DNA from: Candidatus Poribacteria bacterium
GTDB lineage: Bacteria > Poribacteria > WGA-4E > WGA-3G
DNA: 64,000 bases
Direction of reading: 5' to 3'
Assembly (NCBI GenBank): GCA_022394755.1
Contig: JAGFCA010000036.1
Location: forward strand, 1 to 64,000
A program made the translations under genes and the position numbers. The notes below the pieces were generated by a model. It did no database searches. It was not told where the DNA came from and worked only from the letters and a program-made list of their open reading frames with translations. Below, one piece after another: positions 55,407 to 64,000 of this stretch (its first letter is position 1; every line of letters starts with the position of its first letter).

Positions 55407-56246
55407 CTAATGCATTACTAATCCGCCAGAAACGGTAATAGATAAGCCAGTCATATAAGATGATTCTTCGGAGGCAAGAAAGGCTGCCATATTCGCAATA
55501 TCCGATCCTTTAGCAAGTCTACCTAATGGTACAATTGACTCAGAACGACGTGCAAATTCTGATCTTTGTTCCTCAGCTGAGAGATCATCGGGCATCATCG
55601 CAGCTGCCAAATGTGCCACACGCTCAGTGTCTACCAAACTTGGACAGATAGCATTAACATTTACATGGTAGGGGGCAAGTTCATGAGCGAGCGATTGAGT
55701 CAAACCGATGACAGCAAATTTCGACGCACAATAAGCTGCATAATTTGCTGAACCTTGTTTACCTGTGATTGAGGAGAGGTTGATTATCTTCCCACCTGTT
55801 CCCTGAGTAATAAAATGTCGTGATACTGCTTGACAACATAGAAAAACACCTTTTACATTGACATTTTGTACTCTATCCCAATCTTCTTCAGTAAGGTCTA
55901 CAACAGGCACACGATCTTTTCCTGCTTTTGTTCCCGCATTGTTAACAAGTATATCAATCTTGCCGAAATTTGAAACAGTTTTGTCAACCATTTCATTTAC
56001 CTGTTTTGCATTGGAAACATCTGCAATTATACTAAAGACATTCCTACCCATTGCTTGAATTTCACTAACAACATCGGGCAAACCTTTCCATTCTGTATCA
56101 TCTGCAGCATAGGGATGTTCGGTAAGGTCATTAACAGCAATATCTGCTCCTTCTTTTGCTAAACGAACAGCAATTGCACGACCAATTCCATTTTTCCCAC
56201 CTGCGCCTGTGACTAAGGCAACTTTACCGTTTAGTTTATACATCAT
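55407..56246 (-). CDS. SDR family oxidoreductase
   Basis: A 279-residue classical SDR. The cofactor loop is TGAGGKNGIGRAIAV, longer by a few residues than the TGxxxGxG of the paralogue at 46.7 kb. Also visible are DILVNNAGTKAGKDR, the catalytic Ser in INLSSITGKQGS, YAAYCASKFAVIGL for Tyr/Lys, and a C-terminal SYMTGLSITVSGG. Substrate unknown. ATGs at 56246 and 56243 are adjacent; neither has a strong ribosome binding site. Confidence 0.9.
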   Translation of the reverse strand: MMYKLNGKVALVTGAGGKNGIGRAIAVRLAKEGADIAVNDLTEHPYAADDTEWKGLPDVVSEIQAMGRNVFSIIADVSNAKQVNEMVDKTVSNFGKIDILVNNAGTKAGKDRVPVVDLTEEDWDRVQNVNVKGVFLCCQAVSRHFITQGTGGKIINLSSITGKQGSANYAAYCASKFAVIGLTQSLAHELAPYHVNVNAICPSLVDTERVAHLAAAMMPDDLSAEEQRSEFARRSESIVPLGRLAKGSDIANMAAFLASEESSYMTGLSITVSGGLVMH

Positions 56247-56413
56247 CTGTGCTCTATTTAGTGATCTAATAGAAACGATTTCTGATTATCCACTCTATAT
56301 AGGAAATCGTGAACTTGAAAAATCAGAATTGATATACGTATGAAGGAATTAGATTTGTGAGTAACTGTAGAGATTGTCCACAATATATAGTTATTGATAG
56401 GTTAGGATTGAAC

Positions 56414-57199
56414 TTATCTTTTAATTTTACTCCATGTCAATGCAAGTTTACCTGTAGGATTTACATCTAAAGACTCTTTATCGAAAGTTAAGTCTCCAAA
56501 AGCAATTGGATCCCAGGCTTGTCCAGCAATCCAACCAATCTGATGCTGCCGTTGTCCATTCTCACAGTCATTATAATGGAAACTCAATCCAATCGTTAAA
56601 CCATCTTTAGCTTTGAAGTCTTTTCCCGCATTTGCATTACCAGGATTTGGTCCGCGTGGTCCCGCTGCATCAATAGCAACTTCGTAAGTATATTTTGTCC
56701 CTTCCTTAATCAGAACCCATTCTGTATTGTCGGGGGAAGCTGCAGCAGAATGATCCTTGCCATTTGCCCCAAGCGTCCACTGTACTAACTCATCTCTATT
56801 GATCTCATTATCAAAATCAAACATAAACTCCACACTATCATCTTCCCACCACTTAGCATTTTCAGGATTATCGTCTTGGAGTTTATCGTCGGTAATTTCT
56901 ACGGCAAAGTAAATACGTGAGGGGTCATTAACACTCCAAGCTACTCGTCCTTTGCCCGAAAAATCACTTGCTTTTGGTAATGCTGCCCCAGCATCCTTCA
57001 ATTGATCGAATAGTACTACTTCAGCACGATCCCATTCTTGAAGTTTTCCGTCAATTTTAATATTATCAATCTGTTTGGCAATATACACTTCATCACGTTT
57101 CGCATTAGAATCAATTGTTATACAAAAAGTTAAAACAAAAGTGAATAAAATTGATATTGCACCCTTAATGAAATCTATAGGTTGAATCTCTTTTTTCAT
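56414..57199 (-). CDS. Secreted CBM9-like carbohydrate-binding protein
   Basis: A 261-residue protein. A signal peptide (about residues 12-32, GAISILFTFVLTFCITIDSNA) is followed by a family 9 carbohydrate-binding-like domain: IKIDGKLQEWDRAEVV, GRVAWSVNDPSRIYFAVEITDD, WWEDDSVEFMFDFDNE and KYTYEVAIDAAGP. Such domains bind sugars at the surface. The last residues, PTGKLALTWSKIKR, resemble the end of the LamG protein upstream. AGGAG precedes the start on the minus strand. Confidence 0.82.
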   Translation of the reverse strand: MKKEIQPIDFIKGAISILFTFVLTFCITIDSNAKRDEVYIAKQIDNIKIDGKLQEWDRAEVVLFDQLKDAGAALPKASDFSGKGRVAWSVNDPSRIYFAVEITDDKLQDDNPENAKWWEDDSVEFMFDFDNEINRDELVQWTLGANGKDHSAAASPDNTEWVLIKEGTKYTYEVAIDAAGPRGPNPGNANAGKDFKAKDGLTIGLSFHYNDCENGQRQHQIGWIAGQAWDPIAFGDLTFDKESLDVNPTGKLALTWSKIKR

Positions 57200-57234
57200 T
57201 TAATTACTCCTTTATAGAATGGTTTTATCGTACG

Positions 57235-57423
57235 TTATCCTTGAGCGATCTTCCGAAGGATTAAATAAGCACCTCCAACTGTAATTATCAAAAGCGATAT
57301 TAGAATAACAGCTCCCATTATGAAAGTTAATATACCAAACACCATTTTGATAATCTCAAATAAGATTGCCACACAGAGTAGTACTATTACTATTCCCACA
57401 ATGATCAGTAGTATTTTATTCAT
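57235..57423 (-). CDS. Small two-TM membrane protein
   Basis: A 62-residue protein from ATG 57423: MNKILLIIVGIVIVLLCVAI and FGILTFIMGAVILISLLIIT are two membrane spans, ending LILRKIAQG. A TTG at 57477 would add 18 residues, but neither start has a clear ribosome binding site. It lies between the CBM9-like and LamG genes. Function unknown. Confidence 0.55.
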   Translation of the reverse strand: MNKILLIIVGIVIVLLCVAILFEIIKMVFGILTFIMGAVILISLLIITVGGAYLILRKIAQG

Positions 57424-57477
57424 AACTATGTATTCAGATAAATTGATGTTGAGTTTTGATATATTATTTTTGCTCAA

Positions 57478-57512
57478 TAGTTAGGTGTGGAACTTAACAC
57501 CACACCTAACTA
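57478..57512. terminator. Hairpin terminator
   Basis: TAGTTAGGTGTGG (57478-57490) and CCACACCTAACTA (57500-57512) form a perfect 13-bp stem with a 9-base loop. It lies downstream of the LamG gene on the minus strand. There is no strong T-run. Confidence 0.65.
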
Positions 57513-57577
57513 TGTAATTGCTTATTCTGAGGTAGAAGCTACCACTCCTTAAGTTATTCTGAAACTTGTGCTTCAAT

Positions 57578-58330
57578 CTACTGTTTTAGACTTCCCCATG
57601 TAACTGCTATTTTCTCTTTTGCATCGACAGCAAGTCCGCTTTCAAGACCATCATTCATAAGCGCATTAACATCATCTATACTTAGCACTGTATTGAATAC
57701 GATAAATTCGTCAAACATACCTTGCCAATGACGCTGATTATCCCAGGAACCAATTTTACCAGGGTCAAGAACTCCAGGGTTACCACCCCAATCACGTTCA
57801 GCATTCAGTTCTCCGTTAATATAAAAACGGATCTTTTTTTCTATTGCACTATATGCGGTTGCTATGTGAATCCATTTATTTAATTCGTCACCTGATACTG
57901 CAAAATCTGCGAAGGTATCGTTTCCACCAGCATTACCATTGATAGAAAATTCGACTTTATTGTTAGGATGTAACTGGTAGTGGATATCTCCACCTTTCCA
58001 ACCAACATTGTTAAAGAATGTACGCCAATCGTTTTCTCTTCCTGTACATTTTACCCAATGTGCAATTGTTACCTCTTCAAATGACCCTAATCTCTTATCA
58101 ACAACAATCCATTCACTTGAACCGTTCAGTTCGATTGCTTTTCCAATCATACCGTCAACGAATTTTCCACCTTTAAGTTCACCATCAAAACCATTGCCAG
58201 AAACATCTTTGGCATCACCATCAAATAACCAACCAGCAACAACCATATCACTGGTAATTTCCGCTGATAATTGTATATTGATAGCCAAGATGAGAGTTAA
58301 AGTTAAAATATAAGTGATAAATCTGAACAA
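57578..58330 (-). CDS. Secreted LamG-domain protein
   Basis: A 250-residue protein. The start is TTG 58330, because AGGAGG lies six bases upstream and a signal peptide begins there (FRFITYILTLTLILAINIQLSA). Longer readings would run into the neighbouring PhyH gene. The LamG/concanavalin-like fold follows: VVAGWLFDGDAKDVSGNGFD, KAIELNGSSEWIVV, VTIAHWVKCTG, KWIHIATAYSAIEKKIRFYI, and HWQGMFDEFIVFNTVLSIDD. It ends VDAKEKIAVTWGSLKQ, similar to the end of the CBM9-like protein. Probably a surface carbohydrate-binding protein. Confidence 0.84.
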   Translation of the reverse strand: MFRFITYILTLTLILAINIQLSAEITSDMVVAGWLFDGDAKDVSGNGFDGELKGGKFVDGMIGKAIELNGSSEWIVVDKRLGSFEEVTIAHWVKCTGRENDWRTFFNNVGWKGGDIHYQLHPNNKVEFSINGNAGGNDTFADFAVSGDELNKWIHIATAYSAIEKKIRFYINGELNAERDWGGNPGVLDPGKIGSWDNQRHWQGMFDEFIVFNTVLSIDDVNALMNDGLESGLAVDAKEKIAVTWGSLKQ

Positions 58331-58451
58331 AATACACCTCCTGTGTGTATGTATCAGAGAAATGTTAGTTTCTTCATTATAGAATATAGACACTTTCTTT
58401 TTACGACTTATACCGAAAGGACAATTATTATGTAGAACCTTTTTCTTATTT

Positions 58452-59333
58452 CTATATAGATCTATGTTTTGCAACACCGCGCGGGTTTTCAAATGCATCC
58501 GTCCAAAGATCGCACCATTGTTGATGATCTGTTAATACAGTATCAGGATTTTTCTTACTACGTACAATAAAATCTGGATGGGCAGTTCTACCTGTATGAT
58601 GACCAGTTGTTTGAAAACGGAGATCTAACGACCAACGACATCGCTCAGACTTATTCGGTTTTGACCGGTGTGGGGTAAACCGGCTTAACAATATAATGTC
58701 TCCTCGATGACATTCGAGCATAATCGGTTCTGTATTAGGCATCAGATCAGGAACAATCATAGTGCCCCCTTCTTTCTGGTGTGTTAGATATCCAATATCT
58801 TCCGTTACACCAGGTAATGCTTCAAGACACCCCATTTCAATTGTGCTATCCCCTAACGGTAACCAACAGGTAACAATATTTGAACCTTCTGCTTCCTCCA
58901 TCATAACTCCTGCATCTTGATGCCACGGAACACCACCTGCCCAACTTGCATTTCCATCAATTACTGGGGGTTTGGCACGGACATGTTGAATGGGGTTACA
59001 GGTAATTTCCGGTCCGACAATACCTTCTATGACATCCAGCAGATTCTCGTTTCTCATGAAATCAAAGATTGCTTTTCCGCGATAATGCATTATATCCATA
59101 CCATTGGTAATCTCACCAGATTGTGCAAGGAGTTTAGCAAATCGTCTGTCAAACGGTTCATCAGCACATAGGTTTTCTATCTTTCCATCCTGTAGCAATG
59201 CGTCAGCACGTTCTGAAATCCAGTCCTCAATTTCGGTTATAACAGGTTGAACATCTTCATCAGTCAAGGCGTCATTGACAACCAGAACACCTCGTTCACG
59301 ATAGGTATCTTTCTGTTCTTGTGTTAATCTCAT
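58452..59333 (-). CDS. Phytanoyl-CoA dioxygenase (PhyH) family protein
   Basis: A 293-residue protein. The iron site is canonical: VPWHQDAGVMMEEAE gives H-x-D, SNIVTCWLPLGDSTIEMGCLEALPG is the core strand, and DIILLSRFTPHRSKPNKSERCRWSLDLRF gives the distal His and the 2-oxoglutarate Arg. The C-terminal region has FIVRSKKNPDTVLTDHQQW. It is a likely active Fe(II)/2-oxoglutarate oxygenase on an unknown small molecule. It is a single gene at the end of the leftward cluster. Confidence 0.92.
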   Translation of the reverse strand: MRLTQEQKDTYRERGVLVVNDALTDEDVQPVITEIEDWISERADALLQDGKIENLCADEPFDRRFAKLLAQSGEITNGMDIMHYRGKAIFDFMRNENLLDVIEGIVGPEITCNPIQHVRAKPPVIDGNASWAGGVPWHQDAGVMMEEAEGSNIVTCWLPLGDSTIEMGCLEALPGVTEDIGYLTHQKEGGTMIVPDLMPNTEPIMLECHRGDIILLSRFTPHRSKPNKSERCRWSLDLRFQTTGHHTGRTAHPDFIVRSKKNPDTVLTDHQQWCDLWTDAFENPRGVAKHRSI

Positions 59334-59977
59334 TTATAAACCTTCAATCACTTAGGAAAATTAGGTAGAAATGTTGTCTAATCAACAATTCTACCATGTA
59401 TAATTTATCGGATATAATATCATAAAAATATACTGTAAACAAGCAGAATTAGAATTCTGGCAGGGTTATTCAGTTTTAAGAATTACCTGTACATGTGTGT
59501 TACTCAGAGTTCATCTTGTAGGTTGTATTGGTGAGTGATGGGGTTTCTACACACCTTTCGCCCCTCCGGGGCTTGTGTATTGGTGAGTGATTTGGATTGA
59601 GTTAGATTAACCAATATGAACAATACATATCGGGTTTGGCTACGTTCCACTCCGTCCTATAAAATAATTCACGAATGTGAACATTATAGAAGAAAATACC
59701 GAAAACTAAATAACCCTGAGCATTTGAGTGTGTAAAGATTTTATTACTAAACCTTATGCTGCTTGGTAGGTAAAGATATAGGTATAATAAGTATACTGTC
59801 TATGTGTATGGCTATCAAAGAAAATAATTCCTCTTGGAAAGATCGGAAAACCTAGATAATCTTATTTTTCTATTTTTAGATTATATCTTCAGAAAAAATA
59901 GAAACTAACAGTTTGTACTACAAAATTGTAAAAGATAGTCACGAATTATTTACATACACGTGTATTTTTAGTAATGC
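59334..59977. other. Divergent intergenic region with repeats
   Basis: About 640 bases with no gene. It holds a 16-bp direct repeat around a GC hairpin (59524-59591), and CGGGTTTGGCTACGTTCCAC near 59634-59653, which looks like a degenerate reverse copy of the hairpin at 15-41. The promoter for the RNA repair genes follows. Confidence 0.5.
59524..59591. repeat. Direct repeat flanking a GC-rich hairpin
   Basis: TGTATTGGTGAGTGAT occurs exactly at 59524-59539 and 59576-59591, 52 bases apart. Between them GCCCC-TCC-GGGGC (59560-59572) forms a hairpin. It could be a small mobile-type repeat or a duplication. Confidence 0.6.
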
Positions 59978-60005
59978 TTGACACTGTCACTGTATCTGAT
60001 ATAAT
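59978..60005 (+). promoter_or_regulatory. Near-consensus sigma70 promoter of the RNA repair operon
   Basis: TTGACA (59978-59983), a 16-base spacer and TATAAT (60000-60005). Both boxes are perfect; only the spacer is one base short. It lies 50 bases before the hen1 ATG. Confidence 0.8.
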
Positions 60006-60055
60006 TAATTTCCTTCAACATACCAATCAACTATATCCTATTATTAGTAAACAGA

Positions 60056-61450
60056 ATGTTATTAACTATCACAACTACACATCAACCTGCAACAGATCTT
60101 GGCTACCTATTACATAAACATCCTGATAGATTTCAGTCATTTAAATTAAATTTTGGAAATGCTTATGTTTATTATCCTGAAGCAAATCTGGATAGGTGTA
60201 CCGTAGCCTTATTGCTGGATATAGACTCGGTCGGACTTGTAAGAAGGAATCCTGGATATAGTGGTGACAATTTCTCATTAGCTGAATATGTGAATGACCG
60301 ACCTTATGTTGCTTCATCATTTATGAGTGTAGCAATTGCTAAGGTTTTTAGCTCCGCACTTTCTGGTAAATGTAAAGACCGACCGGAACTTATTGACACT
60401 CCCCTGCCAATATCAGCAAGAATCTCAATCCTACCTTGTAGAGGCGGAAAAAAGCTTCTTCATAGACTATTTGATCCATTGGGTTATAACGTAATCTCAC
60501 AACGACACCACCTTGATGCTAAATATCCACAATGGGGTGATAGTCGTTATTATAGTATAATCCTTGAGAATAATTGCCAACTAAGTACTTTCCTCTCACA
60601 TCTATATGTATTGATACCTGTACTTGACGACGAAAAACATTATTGGGTAGACGAAGCGGAAATTGAAAAACTCATCAGATATGGTGAAAATTGGTTAAGT
60701 AAACATCCTGACAATGAGATTATTGTGAATCGCTATTTAAAACATCAAAACAGACTCACCAAGCAAGCTCTTTTAGAATTGGGTGATTTCTCAGATGATG
60801 ATTTAGATTCAATTATTTCAGGGGAAGAACAGGTTGAACAGAAGTTAGGATTAAATGAACAACGGTTAACTAAAGTAATTGAAGTATTGAAAGAATCAGG
60901 TGCGCAACGGGTAATTGATATAGGTTGTGGTGAAGGAAAACTTCTAAGAAAACTATTAGCAGAAAAACAGTTTACAGAAATAATTGGAATGGATGTGGCA
61001 CATCAGACATTAAAAATAGCACATGACCGTCTACATATTGATAGAATGACAGATAAACAGAAAGAACGAATTAATTTGATTCAAGGTTCACTGAATTATA
61101 GAGATTCCAGATTAGAAGGTTTTGATGCTGCAGCAATTGTTGAGGTAATTGAACACTTAGATACATCCCGTCTTAGAACGTTTGAAAGAAATATTTTTGA
61201 GTTTTCATCACCAAATACCATAGTCTTAACTACACCAAATTTTGAATTTAATCAAAAATTTGAAAATCTCACTGATGGTAAGTTCCGTCATAGAGATCAC
61301 CGATTCGAATGGACACGTGAGGAATTCAAAACATGGTCATTAAGAATATGTAATGAATTCCAGTATTGTGTTGAATATCATGATATTGGTGAGACTGATA
61401 TAACCCTTGGTTCACCTACACAGATGGCTGTATTTACAAAGACTAATTAA
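60056..61450 (+). CDS. hen1: 3'-terminal RNA ribose 2'-O-methyltransferase Hen1
   Basis: A 464-residue protein of the bacterial Hen1-Pnkp RNA repair pair. It methylates the 2'-OH at the 3' end of a broken RNA before ligation, so the repaired RNA resists cutting again. The N-terminal half (MLLTITTTHQPATDLGYLLH to about residue 240) is the part that activates the Pnkp ligase. The C-terminal methyltransferase has the SAM site VIDIGCGEGKLLRKL and the metal-site residues EVIEHLD and RHRDHRFEW, typical of Hen1. The pnkp gene follows after 69 bases. The target is probably toxin-cut tRNA, by family knowledge. Confidence 0.93.
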   Translation: MLLTITTTHQPATDLGYLLHKHPDRFQSFKLNFGNAYVYYPEANLDRCTVALLLDIDSVGLVRRNPGYSGDNFSLAEYVNDRPYVASSFMSVAIAKVFSSALSGKCKDRPELIDTPLPISARISILPCRGGKKLLHRLFDPLGYNVISQRHHLDAKYPQWGDSRYYSIILENNCQLSTFLSHLYVLIPVLDDEKHYWVDEAEIEKLIRYGENWLSKHPDNEIIVNRYLKHQNRLTKQALLELGDFSDDDLDSIISGEEQVEQKLGLNEQRLTKVIEVLKESGAQRVIDIGCGEGKLLRKLLAEKQFTEIIGMDVAHQTLKIAHDRLHIDRMTDKQKERINLIQGSLNYRDSRLEGFDAAAIVEVIEHLDTSRLRTFERNIFEFSSPNTIVLTTPNFEFNQKFENLTDGKFRHRDHRFEWTREEFKTWSLRICNEFQYCVEYHDIGETDITLGSPTQMAVFTKTN

Positions 61451-61519
61451 TGAGAATTTAAACTTCTAAGAATTTTCTGCTAAATTATTAACCATTTCTT
61501 ATTTTCCAACAATTAAAAT

Positions 61520-64000
61520 ATGCAGATTAGAATACCAAACCCATCTCTTGTAATCCTTATTGGTCCATCAGGTTCAGGTAAAACTACATTTGCCAAACAA
61601 CATTTTAAAGCAACTGAGATACTATCCTCAGATTTCTGTAGAGGTATTGTCTCTGATGATGAAAATGACCAATCTGCTACTGAAGATGCTTTTGATGTAT
61701 TACATTATATCGCATCTAAGAGACTTGCTGCTGGTAAGTTAACCGTAATTGATGCTACAAATGTACAAGCAGAAGCGAGAAAGAAATTACATGATTTGGC
61801 ACGGAAATATCATTATCTATCTGTTGGTATCGTAATGAATCTATCGGCGAGGGTATGCCAGCAGAGAAATGATGATCGTGATGATAGAAACTTTCAACCG
61901 TATGTCATCCGGAAACAAATTAGTCAACTACGGCGATCTATCCGATCTTTAAGACGTGAAGGTTTTCGGAATTTTGTTCATATATTATCATCGCCTGAAG
62001 AAGTTGAAAGTGTTGAGATTGAAAGGCAACCGTTATGGACAAATCTCAAAAACGAGCATGGTCCTTTTGATATTATTGGTGATGTTCATGGGTGTTTTGA
62101 TGAACTCACAACACTACTTAGAAAATTAGGTTATGAAATTTCTTTAGAACAAGGGATACCTATTACTCATCAACAAGGTAGAAAAGTAGTTTTTCTTGGT
62201 GATTATGTTGACAGAGGACCAGATGTTGTCAATGTAATGAAATTAGTCATGAAGATGCATTCTGATGGTATTGCTTTATGTGTGCCAGGAAATCATGATG
62301 TTAGACTTGTACGGGCATTAAGAGGGAAAAATGTTAATCCCACATACGGATTAGCAGAATCATTATCACAGTTAGAAAATGAGACTGAAGAATTCAAAAC
62401 AGAAATTGCTGAATTCATTGAAGGATTAATTAGTCACTATGAACTTGATGATGGGAAATTAGTTGTCGCACATGCCGGCATGAAGGAAGAATTCCAAGGA
62501 AGAGCTTCTGGTCGTGTAAGAGAATTTGCCCTTTATGGTGAATCTACAGGAGAGGTAGATGAATTTGGTTTACCTATTCGACTGGACTGGGCAGAAGAAT
62601 ATCGTGGCAGTGCAAATGTTGTATACGGACATACCACAGTTTATGAACCACAATGGATCAACAGAACAATTAATATTGATACTGGTTGTGTGTTTGGTGG
62701 AAAACTAACAGCATTACAATATCCTGAAAAAGAGCTTGTTTCTGTTCCTGCATTACAGACATATTCGGAACCACCAAAACCATTAATTCCAGATGAATCT
62801 TCCACAAATTTGGATGGTCAATATCTTGATGAAGGTGTTTTAGATATCAAGGATGTAATAGGAAAACGTATCATCAGTACAAAATTAAATCGTAATATTA
62901 CAATCAGAGAAGAAAATACTATTCCTGCCTTGGAATCAATGAGTCGATTTGCCGTTGATCCAAAATGGCTTATATACCTACCTCCGACTATGTCCCCATC
63001 AGAAACAAGTTCAAAACCAGAATTCCTTGAACATCCAACGGAAGCATTCAATTATTATAGAAGACAAGATGTTTCTACAGTCATCTGGCAAGAAAAGCAT
63101 ATGGGGTCACGGGCAATCGTAATTGTGTGTAAGAATCAAACCGTAGTACAAAAACGTTTCGGCATTACTTCAGAGTCTATAGGTATATGTTATACACGTA
63201 ATGGTAGACACTTCTTTGATGAAAATAATTTGGAAACACAACTTCTAAACCAACTAAAACAAGCAATAGATGATCTTGACTATTGGGAAAAATTCGATAC
63301 AGACTGGTTCTGTCTTGATTGCGAATTAATGCCATGGTCAGTAAAAGCACAGGAACTGATACATCAACAATATGCTCCTGTTGGAATTGCTGGTAATATT
63401 TCGATTTCAGATACATTGGCTTCCATAAAAATGGCAAATGAACGTGGTGTTGATACAAATGGTAGGTTAGATGATTATATTATTCGAAAAAATGCAGTAA
63501 GTGGATATATAAAATCATATCAACAGTATTGTTGGGATGTTGATTCAATTTCTGATTTGAAGCTTGCCCCATTTCACTTGTTAGCGACTGAGGGAAATGT
63601 TTATTTTTCCAAAGATCACTTATGGCACATGGACGTTCTACAAAAAATATGTCAGAAATCTAATGGAGATATCCTGTTTTCAACTACATTCGATACGGTT
63701 TCACTGTCTGATGAACTTAGTGAAAAAGCAGCAATTCAAATTTGGGAAGAAATTACATCAGAAGGAGGAGAAGGGTTTGTTGTAAAACCTTTGGATTTCA
63801 TTACACATGGTAAGAAAGGTATCGTCCAACCAGCAGTAAAATGTCGTGGTAGAGAATATCTAAGAATTATATATGGACCAGAGTATACCATGCCAAGATA
63901 TATTGAAAGACTTCGAAGTAGAGGTTTATCTAAGAAACGTTCTCTGGCAATTCGGGAATTCACTTTAGGGGTTGAGGCATTGGAGCGGTTTGTGAATAAT
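61520..64000 (+). CDS. pnkp: Polynucleotide kinase-phosphatase-ligase Pnkp (3' end cut by window)
   Basis: The frame runs from ATG 61520 through the window end without a stop: 827 codons, near the full length of the family (about 850-870). Three domains are visible. The 5' kinase has P-loop G15-PSGS-G20-K21-T22 and the arginine-rich segment RNDDRDDRNFQPYV. The metallophosphatase has IIGDVHGCFDEL (D188, H190), LGDYVDRGPD, PGNHDVRL and VAHAG, for 3' end healing. The C-terminal nucleotidyltransferase/ligase has K526 in EKHMGSRA and SEGGEGFVVKP. It heals both ends of broken RNA and seals with Hen1. Only the last residues are missing from view. Confidence 0.94.
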   Translation, partial: MQIRIPNPSLVILIGPSGSGKTTFAKQHFKATEILSSDFCRGIVSDDENDQSATEDAFDVLHYIASKRLAAGKLTVIDATNVQAEARKKLHDLARKYHYLSVGIVMNLSARVCQQRNDDRDDRNFQPYVIRKQISQLRRSIRSLRREGFRNFVHILSSPEEVESVEIERQPLWTNLKNEHGPFDIIGDVHGCFDELTTLLRKLGYEISLEQGIPITHQQGRKVVFLGDYVDRGPDVVNVMKLVMKMHSDGIALCVPGNHDVRLVRALRGKNVNPTYGLAESLSQLENETEEFKTEIAEFIEGLISHYELDDGKLVVAHAGMKEEFQGRASGRVREFALYGESTGEVDEFGLPIRLDWAEEYRGSANVVYGHTTVYEPQWINRTINIDTGCVFGGKLTALQYPEKELVSVPALQTYSEPPKPLIPDESSTNLDGQYLDEGVLDIKDVIGKRIISTKLNRNITIREENTIPALESMSRFAVDPKWLIYLPPTMSPSETSSKPEFLEHPTEAFNYYRRQDVSTVIWQEKHMGSRAIVIVCKNQTVVQKRFGITSESIGICYTRNGRHFFDENNLETQLLNQLKQAIDDLDYWEKFDTDWFCLDCELMPWSVKAQELIHQQYAPVGIAGNISISDTLASIKMANERGVDTNGRLDDYIIRKNAVSGYIKSYQQYCWDVDSISDLKLAPFHLLATEGNVYFSKDHLWHMDVLQKICQKSNGDILFSTTFDTVSLSDELSEKAAIQIWEEITSEGGEGFVVKPLDFITHGKKGIVQPAVKCRGREYLRIIYGPEYTMPRYIERLRSRGLSKKRSLAIREFTLGVEALERFVNN

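Noticed and set aside
1..64000. CRISPR array
   Set aside because: No regular repeat-spacer pattern was found; the only arrays are LRR and Pro/Glu coding repeats.
1..64000. tRNA or rRNA genes
   Set aside because: No T-loop-like GGTTCGAATCC pattern with a matching acceptor stem, and no rRNA segment, was recognised in the gaps by eye.

Overview
The window looks like one contiguous piece of an AT-rich bacterial chromosome. No rRNA, tRNA, CRISPR array, transposase or phage structural gene was seen. Gene content points to a Gram-negative bacterium of the Poribacteria/Planctomycetes-like type, which is an inference from families rather than from a marker gene. The families are five phytanoyl-CoA dioxygenase-like (PhyH) proteins, planctomycete-type cytochrome c proteins with DUF1549/DUF1553, two DUF1501 proteins, internalin-like leucine-rich repeat proteins, a sulfatase-modifying-factor fold protein, Gfo/Idh/MocA oxidoreductases, SDRs, dockerin-like and FlgD-like tails, LamG and CBM9-like secreted proteins. 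A Kdo transferase (waaA) implies a lipopolysaccharide outer membrane. MurB, FolB and thioredoxin are the clear housekeeping genes.

Layout. 1-2.9 kb: small secreted or anchored proteins and a decayed Cys/His-rich gene. 3.4-8.0 kb: an FGE-fold gene with a good promoter, then two tandem PhyH genes, a Gfo/Idh/MocA oxidoreductase and an anchored methyltransferase in one direction. 8.1-8.7 kb (minus): a MazEF-type toxin-antitoxin pair whose toxin carries an in-frame stop. 9.1-20.4 kb: a 1314-residue di-CxxCH DUF1549/DUF1553 protein, two LRR proteins and a duplicated Tat-exported DUF1501 pair. 20.5-24.1 kb: two paralogous pentapeptide-repeat/K+-channel fusions flanking an oxidoreductase. 24.9-28.0 kb: an especially AT-rich four-gene cassette: a membrane-anchored GIY-YIG-type (T5orf172) nuclease, a membrane coiled-coil protein, a lipoprotein with a VWA-like start that needs a -1 frameshift, and a small membrane protein. 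This is the best candidate for an undescribed system, perhaps surface-located anti-phage defence. 28.1-32.4 kb: a metalloprotease-TPR protein, a Spy-like secreted protein and a zeta-toxin-like kinase with a small partner. 32.5-38.9 kb: murB, folB, a phosphodiester glycosidase-like protein, a DNRLRE protein, an Rpn-type nuclease, waaA and trxA. 39.7-43.9 kb: a three-subunit molybdenum hydroxylase operon with a Tat signal and a fourth small Cys-rich gene, closed by a strong terminator. 44.0-47.4 kb: a membrane protein, PhyH, aldo/keto reductase and SDR. 47.7-52.8 kb: three secreted paralogues with a shared N-terminal domain but different C-terminal modules. 52.8-59.3 kb (minus): a stop-interrupted sugar-metabolism-like gene, a sugar phosphate isomerase-type protein, an SDR, CBM9-like and LamG proteins sharing a C-terminal tail, and PhyH. 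60.0-64.0 kb: a Hen1-Pnkp RNA repair operon behind a near-consensus sigma70 promoter, with Pnkp cut by the window end.

Two broad patterns stand out. Several genes are broken by single in-frame stops or frameshifts (1.3-2.9, 8.4, 26.8 and 54.05 kb), which means either real decay or assembly errors. Short dispersed intergenic repeats with a common core occur in both orientations (8.1, 13.2, 39.3 and 47.6 kb), and a second hairpin type lies at the left edge with a degenerate cousin near 59.6 kb.
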